DNA of 37,266 bases. Source: Fragilaria crotonensis (lineage: Eukaryota > Bacillariophyta > Fragilariophyceae > Fragilariales > Fragilariaceae). Where the stretch lies: assembly GCA_022925895.1 (NCBI GenBank), contig JAKSYS010000621.1:1-37266 (forward strand), written 5' to 3'. Shown one piece after another: positions 18,751 to 28,600 of this stretch. A program made the position numbers and the translations under genes. The notes under the pieces are model-generated. The model did no database searches, was not told the origin of the DNA, and worked only from the letters and a program-made list of their open reading frames with translations. Each line of letters begins with the position of its first letter. The stretch's first letter is position 1.

Positions 18751-20264
18751 TCACTTGGAGTCATTGGTGTCGGACTTCTTTTGGCGAGTGAGAGCAGAGT
18801 TGGTGCGATTCGCACCGACTTTTGCCTTTTTTGTTGGCGTTTCGTCGACGGAGGACACGGAATTGCTGGAGCCAGCCGTTTGATTATCATCAACTCCAGT
18901 CTTGCTCATCTGTTTTGCCAATTGGGAAACTTGGCGATTCATGACCTTCCTGAGATTCTTGATCACCTCGGGTTTCGCTTTGTTGCCGTTGCTCCTGACC
19001 TTGCTGTCCTTCGCGCCAGGTTTATGGCCCTGCTTGAGGCGCTTAGAGGCGAGCTCCTTTTTCTGGTCGGCAGAGAGCGCGGCGTATTCGTCCTTGGTGT
19101 AATAGCGATCCTCAATCGCACCGGCCTTGCGTTTTCCGCCAGCTGTCTTTAGTTCCGAAATGTTAACAGTGTTATTGGGCCGGGTCTTGGTCGTTTGGCG
19201 TATGTAATCTTGATCCAAGGTTACGCAGCCGTCAAAATCAAGGCGCAGCCTTTCATCTGACATGATTCGTGTCTTGACAGCGTCAAACTTGTCGGTTTTG
19301 ATGCCGTCAAGTAGGTAGCGTACCTTCGATCTTGGGTCTATCCCCGTGTAACCGTGTTCCACCAGTCCCTCCATGATAGAGTGCTGTTGCTTGTAGACGT
19401 TGACATACTTCTCGAAATCCCAACGGCGTTGCTCACCATTGTAGACGGTTGACTTTAACTTGTCTTCGGCCATCGCGGCTATGTTGTCAACATTGTTAGG
19501 TCCAAGATAATGCAAGTAAAGATTATTGTAAGCCATGCGACCATCACGAGTTTTCTGCGCTGGTTTGACATATGTCCAACAGGACAGGTCGCGCGTGTAA
19601 TTCGAGAGATGATTTCCCATACCTTTTTGCGGTTTATGATGTAGGTGGGGTCCAGAGTTTGCACCCCTACAGCGTTGACGACATAATGAGGCGCCCTTGC
19701 AATCATCTGATCCTGAATAGTTGGATAAGTCAGATCGGCATAGTCGGGCATCTCAATGTCTTTACGGGTGACGTAGGCAAGTGGGATTTTCCGTTCCCCT
19801 AGAACCGAACGGAGGTATTCGTCGATTGCCTCCATCGTCTTTGGCCATTCCTTGGCGTTGATCGTTGGGAAGTCCTCTGGCTTCTTGTATGAAGCCTCGA
19901 ATTCTCGGAGTTCACGAAGTTCTTGAATTGCATCGAGGGTGACGTCGGGGGCATTAACAGTCTTGCTGATTCGAGCTTGGTGACGCAAATAAAAGGCGAG
20001 CAACTTGAGGTGACCCTCAGCTCGTTGGTTTACATTCACGCCAGGGTTTGGTATGTTAACGGCACCTCCAACGGCGCCTCCCGGCGGGGCAGGAATCAGC
20101 CCCCCAGGACGGCGGATTACCTTAATGAGGATTTCGATCTCATCGTCACGAAGCAGCCTTATTTCTTCAAGGGTGTCCAAACCCTGTTCTTCAACAAGGG
20201 CTTGAGCGGCAGCCTCAGTAAAACCAATGCGGGTCATGACCGCGCGCATTACTGCATTGTTCAT
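18751..20264 (-). pseudogene. gag: Copia Gag of element 1, one frameshift
   Basis: The first half (ATG at 20264, to about 19597) has DEIEILIKVIRRPGGLIP, a glycine/proline linker and NQRAEGHLKLLAFYLRHQ. The second half (19620-18751 frame) has SCWTYVKPAQKTRDGR, NNVDNIAAMAEDKLKST and YTGIDPRSKVRYLLDGIK. The frames join at about 19593-19598, where the minus strand reads ACACGCGCGACC; an extra CG dinucleotide explains the shift. Total about 500 residues. The C-terminal 100 residues are very lysine-rich, which would serve RNA binding, and no CCHC knuckle is seen. Gag forms the virus-like particle. The same family appears again at 33340-34070. Confidence 0.78.
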
Positions 20265-20334
20265 GTTGACAGGTATAACAGCGCTACAAAAAGAGTGAGG
20301 ACAATCGCCGCTCGTTGACCCAGCAGAGACAATC

Positions 20335-20723
20335 TGCCCTACGCGCGAAGTAATCAGTTTTGTTTTGTAGTAGACTAATTTGTAGCTTGTTTTAAAGGGT
20401 TAATAGTTATACCTTATTAAAAGTTATGAGACTAGTTTTTAAAACAAGAGAGCAGTCCCATCCTTGGTGGGATTGGACTGTTCTCTTTCATTCATCTAGG
20501 AGACTCAGTGAGTCTCCAAGAGATGTCAAACAGTTCTCATTCTACTGTTGTACGGTTGTACTGTTGTACAGGATCAGTGTTCTATTGTTGCACTGTACTA
20601 TGGTATTACTAGCCTACCGGTATATCCAAGTTACTATACATGGCCATTGTATTGTAGTACTGGATACTAGTAATTATAGTATACTGTATCGCTCTACCCT
20701 AGGGGCACGTGCGGTGTACTGCA
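20335..20723 (-). repeat. Solo LTR nested in the 5' leader of copia element 1
   Basis: 389 bp with TG...CA ends, flanked by CAATC on the left (20330-20334) and CAATT on the right (20724-20728), an imperfect 5-bp target duplication. Read on the minus strand it matches the plus-strand LTR at 36850-37256 along its length (shared words include TACAATACAATGGCCATGTA and GGAGACTCA). It belongs to the Ty3/gypsy-linked family at the window's end, not to element 1. Confidence 0.75.
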
Positions 20724-21180
20724 CAATTGTCTTCGCGGTCCATTGATCCGTTTGAGCCGTTCAACGGTGATCAAATTAAGCATGGCGTCAGTTGTGCCAG
20801 GAAATATCGATCCCCGGCATATATAAATATATGTCCTGGTGTCCAGCACTAAGCTGCACCCAATGGTTGTGCGAGTCGAATTCGCCCACGATGGTATGGG
20901 CATGGGTCAAGGCGCCCCTTGGGCCCCATCGAGGTTGTCAGATTCGGTTTGACATTCGGATGTACCGGGATACAGAGACCACCGGATACCCTCCCAGGCT
21001 ACATGCCCCATCAATCATGTTTGAGTTCACTGGAAGCGGGCAGTTCAAAGCATACCTAGGCATGATAATGGTCGAACAAAAACAACGTGATTTGAGAGTA
21101 TGCGAATCCCTCCTCCTGGGATGATCTACAAATCACGGAATAGCGAAAAGAGCATGGCGTCAATGCCCGTCCCAGAGCGT

Positions 21181-21195
21181 CTGGGTCTGATAAAC
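21181..21195 (-). promoter_or_regulatory. Primer-binding site of copia element 1 (tRNA anticodon-arm type, tentative)
   Basis: Immediately inside the 5' LTR the plus strand reads CTGGGTCTGATAAAC. This can be read as a tRNA anticodon stem (TGGGT), a 7-base loop (CTGATAA) and the start of the 3' stem (AC). It parallels the clearer site in element 2. Which tRNA it matches is uncertain. Confidence 0.45.
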
Positions 21196-21360
21196 TGAGT
21201 AAAAACGGTCGTACAGGACATGGGAGACATGTGATAGCGTGACATCGTATAAAGCGTATTATATAGAAGAGTAAGCATAGAAGCGTACTTATCACCGAGC
21301 ACCAGTACACCGTTGGACTGTTACAGTGCTACGAGATCACAGTACGGGTACTTTAAATCA
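21196..21360 (-). repeat. 5' LTR of copia element 1
   Basis: 165 bp, TG...CA, partner of 14314-14478. On the minus strand it contains CTATATAATACGC (21254-21266), a plausible TATA element for transcription of the element. Confidence 0.8.
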
Positions 21361-21514
21361 GAAGAGTTTTGAAGCATATATGTATATGTTGAGATGTTCC
21401 AGATCTCTGCAACAGTACTTACACTTCCGGTGCGCAGTACCACGGTAAATCTACCAGCTAGTAGTTTGACAACACTATAAACCCTTGTTTGTTTTCCTCT
21501 CTGCAATGTTGTGA

Positions 21515-21868
21515 CTACTTTAGATTACTCCTATCAATCCTCCCAGACCTCTTGGTCTTACCAAATAGATCTTGCTTCTTGGAAGTAACCTTCTTAGCCT
21601 TGTTCTTCACTTCAATCCATGCATTTTCATTAATTATATTTCTCGCACCGTTGATTCCTTTCGCTTCGATCGTACCAGTTAATCTTGCATGTTGGACCTC
21701 ATCCGTAGGAATTCGTATTCCATTTACGAATCCCGAATAAATATTCTTGAACGAATCTTCCAGATTTCGCACGACTGTCGGTCGTGCGTACTGCACTGTC
21801 ATAGCAGTCCCGTTTCCACTGCTACTGTCGCTTGTCAGTAAACGCTTATCCTCGACATGTATATGCAT
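21515..21868 (-). CDS. Hypothetical protein, 117 aa
   Basis: An ATG-started frame with no recognised family. The protein is hydrophilic, with a Ser/Gly-rich N-terminus (TSDSSSGNGTA), a central part NLEDSFKNIYSGFVNG and a basic tail (KNKAKKVTSKKQDLFGKTKRSGR). No signal peptide, transmembrane segment or known motif was seen. It lies just outside the end of copia element 1 and on the strand opposite to the silaffin-like gene. It may be a gene fragment, an exon or a chance frame. Confidence 0.3.
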   Translation of the reverse strand: MHIHVEDKRLLTSDSSSGNGTAMTVQYARPTVVRNLEDSFKNIYSGFVNGIRIPTDEVQHARLTGTIEAKGINGARNIINENAWIEVKNKAKKVTSKKQDLFGKTKRSGRIDRSNLK

Positions 21869-22472
21869 GCCTTTTGTACACTACCAGTTACCGGTACTAC
21901 GGAGTACCGTTGTTTCATGAAGAGATAAAGATGCCTCGTGGTAAACGAGCACGCCACGCCTCCTTCAGACCGCGCTTCAATAGGCTTGCGCGCAATACAA
22001 ATATTCACATATGAGGATTTTCTTCATACGCTCAAAATTCTCGAGTGAATCTTGTACACTTCGCTGTCAACAAATTTCCGGATGTCCTCGATGTCATACA
22101 ATGTTGTATGTATATTCAGAAGCATACGACTACTACTAGAGCACAAAAGACACAATCCGTATGACGTACGACCTATCATACGCATATGACCTATGACACT
22201 CGGTTTACATCATACTGTACTCTAGTAGAGTACTGTGAAGCAGTGTTTCAAAAACAGTATGCTACGTACGACCTGCTGGTTCTGTAGCTACCTTTAGGCT
22301 GCCGTATGTCCGACCTCCAGACATTCGAAGACCCAAACGTACAGCCTAAAATATCACCGATAGGAAAAATATGAACGACTGGTAAGGAATCTCCACGAAT
22401 CTTCTCCCTTCATCATTTTCTACACCCACACAATCATAAATTAAGAATTCAGTATATTCGACACTTCTCTTC

Positions 22473-23264
22473 ATGAAGCTTACCATTATCTTCCTGATCC
22501 TCAGCCTTTCTGCTCAAGGTGTCTTGGCTGCCAAGGACCATGTTCGGGGCCTCAAGGGAGGATCAAAACCACGGAAGGATCTGAAGGCAACCACGGGTCC
22601 TAAGGGCGCTAACCCTGGGCGTGGCCTCGAGAGCGAGTCGAAGGCACCAAAGGCGACAAAGGAACCCAAGGAGGAACCTTCGGACGAGACGAAGGCTCCA
22701 AAGGCGACAAAGGAACCCAAGGAGGAATCTACGGACGACTCGAAGGCTCCAAAGGCAACAAAGGAACCCAAGGAGGAATCTACGGACGACTCGAAGGCTC
22801 CAAAGGCAACAAAGGAGCCCAAGGAGGAATCTACGGACGACTCGAAGGCTCCGAAGGCGACAAAGGAGCCCAAGGAGGAATCTACGGACGACTCGAAGGC
22901 TCCAAAGGCGACAAAGGAACCCAAGGAGGAATCTACGGACGACTCGAAGGCTCCAAAGGCGACAAAGGAACCCAAGGAGGATCCTACCGACGAGTCGAAG
23001 GCTCCAAAGGCGACAAAGGAACCCAAGGAGGATCCTACCGACGAGTCGAAGGCTCCAAAGGCGACAAAGGAACCCAAGGAGGATCCTACCGACGAGTCGA
23101 AGGCTCCAAAGGCGACAAAGGAACCCAAGGAGGATCCTACCGACGAGTCGAAGGCTCCAAAGGCGACAAAGGAACCCAAGGAGGTTATCCCTTCGCGTAG
23201 TCTCAAAGGCGTGTCGAAGGCACCAAAGGCGACAAAGGCTCCTAGAGGTCCTCCTCCGAGTTAG
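22473..23264 (+). CDS. Secreted lysine-repeat protein, silaffin-like (putative biosilica protein)
   Basis: 263 residues from ATG 22473. Residues 1-20 form a clear signal peptide: Lys2, a hydrophobic core (LTIIFLILSLSA) and small residues before a likely cut near Ala19/Ala20. Residues 57-226 are ten 17-residue repeats. One unit is KAPKATKEPKEEPSDET, five end in ESTDDS and four in DPTDES. Two partial units follow. Every unit places lysines at positions 1, 4, 7 and 10 (KxxKxxKxxK) and then an acidic Ser/Thr-rich tail. This resembles the lysine clusters known to direct silaffins to silica in Thalassiosira. RXL motifs, the known processing signal of diatom biosilica proteins, occur at R25-L27, R50-L52 and R242-L244. 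The role is inferred. A generic cell-wall repeat protein is the alternative. Confidence 0.8.
   Translation: MKLTIIFLILSLSAQGVLAAKDHVRGLKGGSKPRKDLKATTGPKGANPGRGLESESKAPKATKEPKEEPSDETKAPKATKEPKEESTDDSKAPKATKEPKEESTDDSKAPKATKEPKEESTDDSKAPKATKEPKEESTDDSKAPKATKEPKEESTDDSKAPKATKEPKEDPTDESKAPKATKEPKEDPTDESKAPKATKEPKEDPTDESKAPKATKEPKEDPTDESKAPKATKEPKEVIPSRSLKGVSKAPKATKAPRGPPPS
22641..23200 (+). repeat. 51-bp coding minisatellite in the silaffin-like gene
   Basis: Ten full 51-bp units run from 22641 to 23150, with an eleventh partial unit. Units 2-6 and units 7-10 form two internally homogeneous blocks, which suggests expansion by unequal exchange. Because 51 is a multiple of three, other frames and the opposite strand also stay open here. 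Those frames are artefacts of the repeat. Confidence 0.9.
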
Positions 23265-23961
23265 GTCAGAATTCTCGTTACATCATGTAAGAGGCGTGTG
23301 GAGACAGTACGGACAGTCGAGGGTGCTTCGTTCGTGCGATCGCTGGTATGATTCGAGGTCAGCGCATTCCCGTAAAACTTACTCTACTCGCAGTGAAATA
23401 TATATATTATAGTATCTTGACTTCATCATTTAAGCAGACTCTTTTGACAGTCAAAACCCGAGCCCTGCGCCTCCATATAAACAATCAACCGAAAACCGAA
23501 CCCCTCCGTCATGTGCTATATTGACAGGATGAACCTCAAATCATGCGAAGCCAATAAAACTACTTCAATTACTTTGTAACCTGATCGACCAAATTCGCTC
23601 AGTTTCTCAGCGTCTGGTCATTTTCGTTAATTTTTCGGTTTATTTTTCGTTCCTTAAAACGTCTAACATTTTTGTCGATTGTGAGAAGTTTATGTGATGA
23701 CAACGTCTTGACCTCCTTTTGCCTTGAGCCTTGACCTTGAACGATACAGACATACAGTACGTGATACAAATCTCGTTTCCCTCGCATCCTCCAACGCAGT
23801 GTTGTAGCTATTTTAGGCCGCTTGTGTGGACAAAACACGAAAACGAAACTGAATCGCAGGGCACTTCCATTTTTGTGTACAACCTCCAATACAGCGTTCC
23901 TACGTGAAAACTTGTACTTTATTGTACTTTTGGACTTTCAAAAGTACATAACCCGGACCTT

Positions 23962-23996
23962 AAACCCGGAAACAATGTTCTTTTGTTTCCGGGTTT
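23962..23996. repeat. Perfect 14-bp inverted repeat (hairpin)
   Basis: AAACCCGGAAACAA (23962-23975) pairs without mismatch with TTGTTTCCGGGTTT (23983-23996) across a 7-base loop. Flanking words (ACTTTCAAAAGTAC, ACTTTCAAAAGCAC) add weaker outer symmetry. It could be the core of a small MITE-like element or a foldback in a transcript. It is about 700 bp past the silaffin-like stop, too far to be its obvious terminator. Confidence 0.75.
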
Positions 23997-24365
23997 TGTA
24001 CTTTCAAAAGCACAAAAATTATCGATGTTAGGCGAACCCGGATAGTACTTTTTGTGCTTTTTGCATATTATTTGGGGTGTGTCGGTTGAATGAAGCGGCG
24101 ACTTCGTTGTTCGGATGTAATAGTACTACTCTAAAAGCTCCAACAATTACAACACCAAAAACTGTGCAGCATCATGTCTATTTGTATTAGAGTGGTTAAC
24201 AACCTTGCCTTTTACGTTGGACCCTTTTGTTGCTATTGTGCAATTAATCATCATTTTGGTGGAGTCATGACTGCAGTCGTGATTCGTTTTCGTCAAACTC
24301 GTTGTTTTTTCATTGCCATCATGAACGCATGCGATGGATCATCATTCTCGTTTGCATTCGCGTCT

Positions 24366-24647
24366 TCAGTCCCGTTTTTTCTCATTCGCTCTCATTCTTG
24401 TTCTGGTCATTGAGCTGTAGTCCTTTACACTATCAATCAACTTTTGGATTTTATATGATAGATTGATTGTTTTTCTGTTTTCTTTGTCAAACTGTCTTCT
24501 TGTTGCCATCATTGTTGCCGTTGCCGTTGTATCAATCAATTTTTGTTGTTGTTCTTGAGTCACATCTTCCTTCAACACATTCAATCGATTGATGTGCCAT
24601 TGCCATTGTCCAAAGGGACTACCTCCCCCATCGTTTGACGGGTCCAC
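24366..24647 (-). CDS. Possible gene fragment, 93 aa, unrecognised
   Basis: A protein-like frame with balanced composition: a Gly/Ser-rich start, then QWQWHINRLNVLKED and a charged helical stretch (FDKENRKTINLSYKIQKL). The frame opens with GTG directly after a stop and has no early ATG, so if real it is an exon or a remnant. No domain was recognised. Confidence 0.25.
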   Translation of the reverse strand: MDPSNDGGGSPFGQWQWHINRLNVLKEDVTQEQQQKLIDTTATATMMATRRQFDKENRKTINLSYKIQKLIDSVKDYSSMTRTRMRANEKKRD

Positions 24648-25156
24648 TCAATTCGAATAACAACAAGCGGTATGCCTGTAATTTTTTGTATAGACCCTAC
24701 TTCTTGCTTTGTATTTAGACTCTTGCACATAGTACGTAGATTTGTATTTAGGACTGTTTCCTTTTATGAACACTAATCGTGTAGTAAAATAGCATTTTAT
24801 TAAGATTCTGAGAATTTTATAAGTACTTTGTTCCAACTACCATGAACACCACCCTGTAATCAATAAGTAAACCGCTATGAAGCTCGTGTTTTGGGACCTT
24901 GTTAAGCTTCAATCCGTCAGCTTGTGGTAAAGTAGCCTTTTGTTTACATTCACAACAATTAAGTAATTATTTTGTGCCATCGTCCATTTAGTAGACGTCC
25001 ACTTCATCAGTAACCTCATTTCGACGTGAAGGAACTGATACTCCACTACTAGCTAGACAAGCAAGACGAGGAGGGATTTGGATGAACCCCAAAACGTCTT
25101 TCATAATGAAATTGCAAAAGTCAAAATTTCATTTTGGTGCTTCGGGGTGTGACCCA

Positions 25157-25606
25157 TGAGAATCCAAACCGTGATCAGCCGTCGGTTGTGCCGCGCTCGC
25201 TGGGGAGCGGTGTTATGCACAGGACGACGGCGAGGAGGGCGCGTTGTGAATGATGGGAGAAACGTTCGTTCTTGAGGAGGCCAACGATGCACAGCGAGCC
25301 AGATGAGTTCGATAACGATGCGTTGTACGGTTTGGAAGCGGAGAATTAAAGGGTATTCCTACCTCGTTACCCTTACGATCCTCAGAGACCGGCAAGAGTG
25401 CGATTGAGATGTAGAATAGTCGATGCTAATAAAGTTGTGAGCGGAGTCCGAGAGGTACTCCGCTGGTTAAACTATAATAGTAGTATGCATGCGTGAATTG
25501 TACGTGAGTCACAGGAAGGGAATAAGTGTGACTCGACCACGTACGGAGATGGATAAAGGTAGACTGTACGGATAGGCAGCGGTACAGTAGTCGATGTGCA
25601 CGAACA
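25157..25606 (-). repeat. 3' LTR of copia element 2
   Basis: 450 bp starting TGAGAATCC and ending CACGAACA on the plus strand. It differs from 32375-32824 at a few bases only (AGAAACG/AGAAGCG, GAATTAAAG/GAAGCAAAG). Confidence 0.93.
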
Positions 25607-25617
25607 CACTCCCCCAT
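25607..25617 (-). promoter_or_regulatory. Polypurine tract of copia element 2
   Basis: On the minus strand ATGGGGGAGTG lies immediately before the TG of the 3' LTR. This is the expected site and composition for plus-strand priming. Confidence 0.75.
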
Positions 25618-25673
25618 TGTCAACAATAGAGATGTGGCAATGAGCAACAGGAGTGCATGATGCAGGTGACAGT

Positions 25674-28600
25674 TCAGACAGTTTGACATTTCCATGGAGC
25701 ACCATAATGTCCCATCAGACGACGTACGTGACGATGATGGAGCGTAGAGCCGAGTGATTTAGTCAGAGAATCGGCGGAATTCATGATACCCGGGATATGT
25801 GCGAGGATGATCTCGCGGTTAGCCTTCCATTCCTGAACAGCGAAGTGTTGGATGTCGATATGGCGTGATCGTGGTGTAGGGCGACTGGCGTTGATCATGA
25901 GGATGGCGGCAGCGTTGTCTTCATAGAGCGTTGTAGGCTCGTGCTGCGTATATCCAAGTTCGGCAAGAATGGATCGAAGATATTTTGCAATCTTGGCGGC
26001 GTGCACAGCAGCAAGGAATTCTGCCTCGGTGGAGCTGGTGGAAACAGTAGGCTGTATCTTGGACTTGTAAGCCAAAGGGCCCCCGGAAAACATGAATACG
26101 ATGCCAGTGATGGAGCGACGAGTCTTTAGATCGGTGGCATGCGCTGCATCAACATATCCGGCAAGGAGCGTTGGTTGAGATGGTTCCGGGAACGATGGGA
26201 GCATCGGGTCGGAGGGGAGCGGCTGAAAAGTACCAACAGGCAGAGAGGATAGCAGCTTTGAACGCCAATAGTAAAGGCCCCACGATTTGGTCATTCTCAA
26301 ATATCGTGCGACTCGACGAAGGGCGTCGTAATGGATTTTTGCTGGGCGGTCCGAGAAACGAGCGAGCGTGGTGACGGCATATCCGATATCGGGTCGTGCA
26401 ACCACATAGGCATAAATAAGGGCACCGAGGACACTCCGGTAGGAGAAGCCTGCAACAGTTTCCAAAGCAGCGTGCTCCGGGGTGCCATCCATAGGAGAAG
26501 TTTCATAGTCCGCGAAGAGTTGTTGGATCGTCGACGAAGAGATTGGTTCGATGGGCTTGGTATCGGTATCGCGAGATCCAGAAGCTGACCATCCGTAGTG
26601 TGTCAATAACTTATCGATATATGTTTCACAGGACACCTTAATATATCGATCCGTTTGTTCCACATCCACGCCATTGAAAGAATCGAGAACGCCTTCGTCG
26701 CGAAGATCGATGCCGTCCTCAAGACAAATCGTTCGGACAAGGTCGCGAATGACTTCGGGGTCGACACATCCTATAGCCATGTCGTCGACTTGACGGCAGA
26801 TCAACATACGATGTCCCTTGTAAACTCCTTGGTATAAACTTCGTTCATGGGTGGTGGATTTGAAACCATGACGTGCGATGACGCGATTGACGAAGCGTTC
26901 CCAAAGTGCACCGGATTCAGGGTGTCCCTGAAGGGCGTGCTGGACCGGCAGGACCATATCCCGTGAGACAGCAACACCGTGACGCGCCATGTACCAGTCG
27001 GCGTATTGATCGTCAATGTAGACGAACGTAGGTTGGTCTGGAGGAGGGGAGTTGGCGTAAGCATTGGTGGCGTCGACCTTCAGACCGATGAAACCTTCGT
27101 GTGCACATAGAGCGAAGAATAAACGCATGCAAGGTTGCTCGATACACGAGGAGTACGTGTTGGCTAACTTGAGTTGCGGCGCGGCCCGGGGGGATCCGTC
27201 GCAACAGTTGCGAGCCTTACGTGTACCGTCGGCCTTTATGGAATAATTCCAATGTTGACGAAGAATGATGGCGTCTTTGGGGGGAAGACACGGTGACCCG
27301 TACATATCCTGTTTGGCCATGGAGTCGAGTTGTTTGAACTCGCCTTCTTGCCACTGGTCCCAGTTGGTTAAACGCATTAACCTCCGACGCGTGAAGCTTC
27401 CAAGCGCTTGCTCTTCAGGTGTGCCATAACTGGTAGTATTGAGCGACCGCATAACGAGAGGGGAGCAGCCGTCAGATGATGATTGATCGACATCCTTCAA
27501 AGAGTTGGTGGGCCCGGAGAGAATCGAATTGATCACGCGGAGCTGGTCGACGGACAAATGGATTGGATTGTCTTGTCGTCGATTGGCCACAGGGATGTAG
27601 CGATCAGGAGCAAAAACGATCCGGAAAGACGTATCGTCGGATGCTGCAACCATCTTCAACGCAGACACAGCAGATTCTGAAGTAAAAATGGGTGTATCAT
27701 TGATCGAAACGACAAACGCTCCGATATACTTTCGACGTGCATTTTTGATGCGTCCCGCAGAGGTGTGCGGGACGATGCCAGAGACATACGCGCGTTTGCG
27801 TATATGACATTCGGACACTTCAAAACCCAGAGTAGGATGGTCACATCTTATCTCGGGGGACAAAACGTCGAGGCGATCAAAAGGGTCGTCGGAGATGGAG
27901 AGGTCCAACGGAGACAAGTCAAGCAAATCAGGAGCAATAGAACCGTCGCCATTGAGCTGGCGCAAAAGCTGAACGTTGGGTGGAGGTTTGTCTGCAATGT
28001 CGTTCATACCCTCATCAAATCGAGCATGAGTGGCGGTTTTCACGATCGCGCTTTCCACATCATAATAATACAGGATTTTCAAAGATCGTGAATAACCCAA
28101 AAAGATGCCGAGCCGGGAGTTTGAAACAAGTTTGCCGTATCGTGCCGAGGTAGGTCGAACATGCACACGGCACCCAAAAGTCCTCAATTTGGACAGATTC
28201 GGCAGTTCGGAGCCGCACATCTCGTAAGGACTGGATATACGAGTGCCGTGTGGGACAAAGTTGTATAAACGCAGATAGTGATAGAAAGCATATGGCCAGA
28301 AAGTCGGGCGTAAGTTCGCACCGGACAGCATGGAGCGCAAGGCGTCACCAATGGTTTGATGAGGCCGTTCACCAGGACCATTTTGGTTGGATGAGTCGGG
28401 GCCCGTCAACTCCACTGTGTAGCCGAAATTCGAGAACGTCTGGTGAACATCGCGACTCTTTCCAAGCTCTCCTCCTCCATCCATGCGCACGTATTTGTTT
28501 GTGCAACCCGGAGAGTTGTTGGCCAGCCAACTGTTAATCCATTCAATTGGAGGGGCTTTTGATGCAAAGGCTCGACCATAGAGTCGACCACTGAAGTGAT

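Larger units (their letters stand above)
14314..21360 (-). mobile_element. Ty1/copia (CoDi-like) LTR retrotransposon, copia element 1
   Basis: A 7.05-kb element on the minus strand. The LTRs are 165 bp with TG...CA ends (14314-14478 and 21196-21360), differing at three positions. A 4-bp direct repeat GAAG lies outside both ends (14310-14313 and 21361-21364). A purine tract precedes the 3' LTR and a tRNA-like PBS follows the 5' LTR. The order Gag, protease, integrase, RT, RNase H is that of Ty1/copia. Gag has a frameshift and integrase has several, so the copy is not functional. The 5' leader is interrupted by a solo LTR of another family. Confidence 0.85.
23265..25151. other. Intergenic AT-rich region, no firm gene
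   Basis: About 1.9 kb between the silaffin-like gene and copia element 2. It holds a strong hairpin (23962-23996) and one weak candidate frame (24366-24647, minus). Other frames are short and of biased composition. No RNA gene was recognised. Confidence 0.55.

Noticed and set aside
20335-20723. 5' LTR of copia element 1
   Set aside because: No partner exists beyond the pol end, whereas the 165-bp repeats at 14314 and 21196 have TG...CA ends, a PPT and a flanking GAAG. The 389-bp unit has its own target duplication and matches the gypsy-linked LTR.
20740-21195. tRNA-like sequence in the leader of copia element 1 (CGAGTCGAATTCGCCC)
   Set aside because: The T-arm-like word does not fold with a matching acceptor or anticodon arm around it.
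22514-23206. Long minus-strand frame (and a plus-strand frame at 22621-23412) across the silaffin-like gene
   Set aside because: Both are by-products of a 51-bp repeat that is a multiple of three, and they give unnatural low-complexity proteins. The frame at 22473 has a signal peptide and a balanced repeat.
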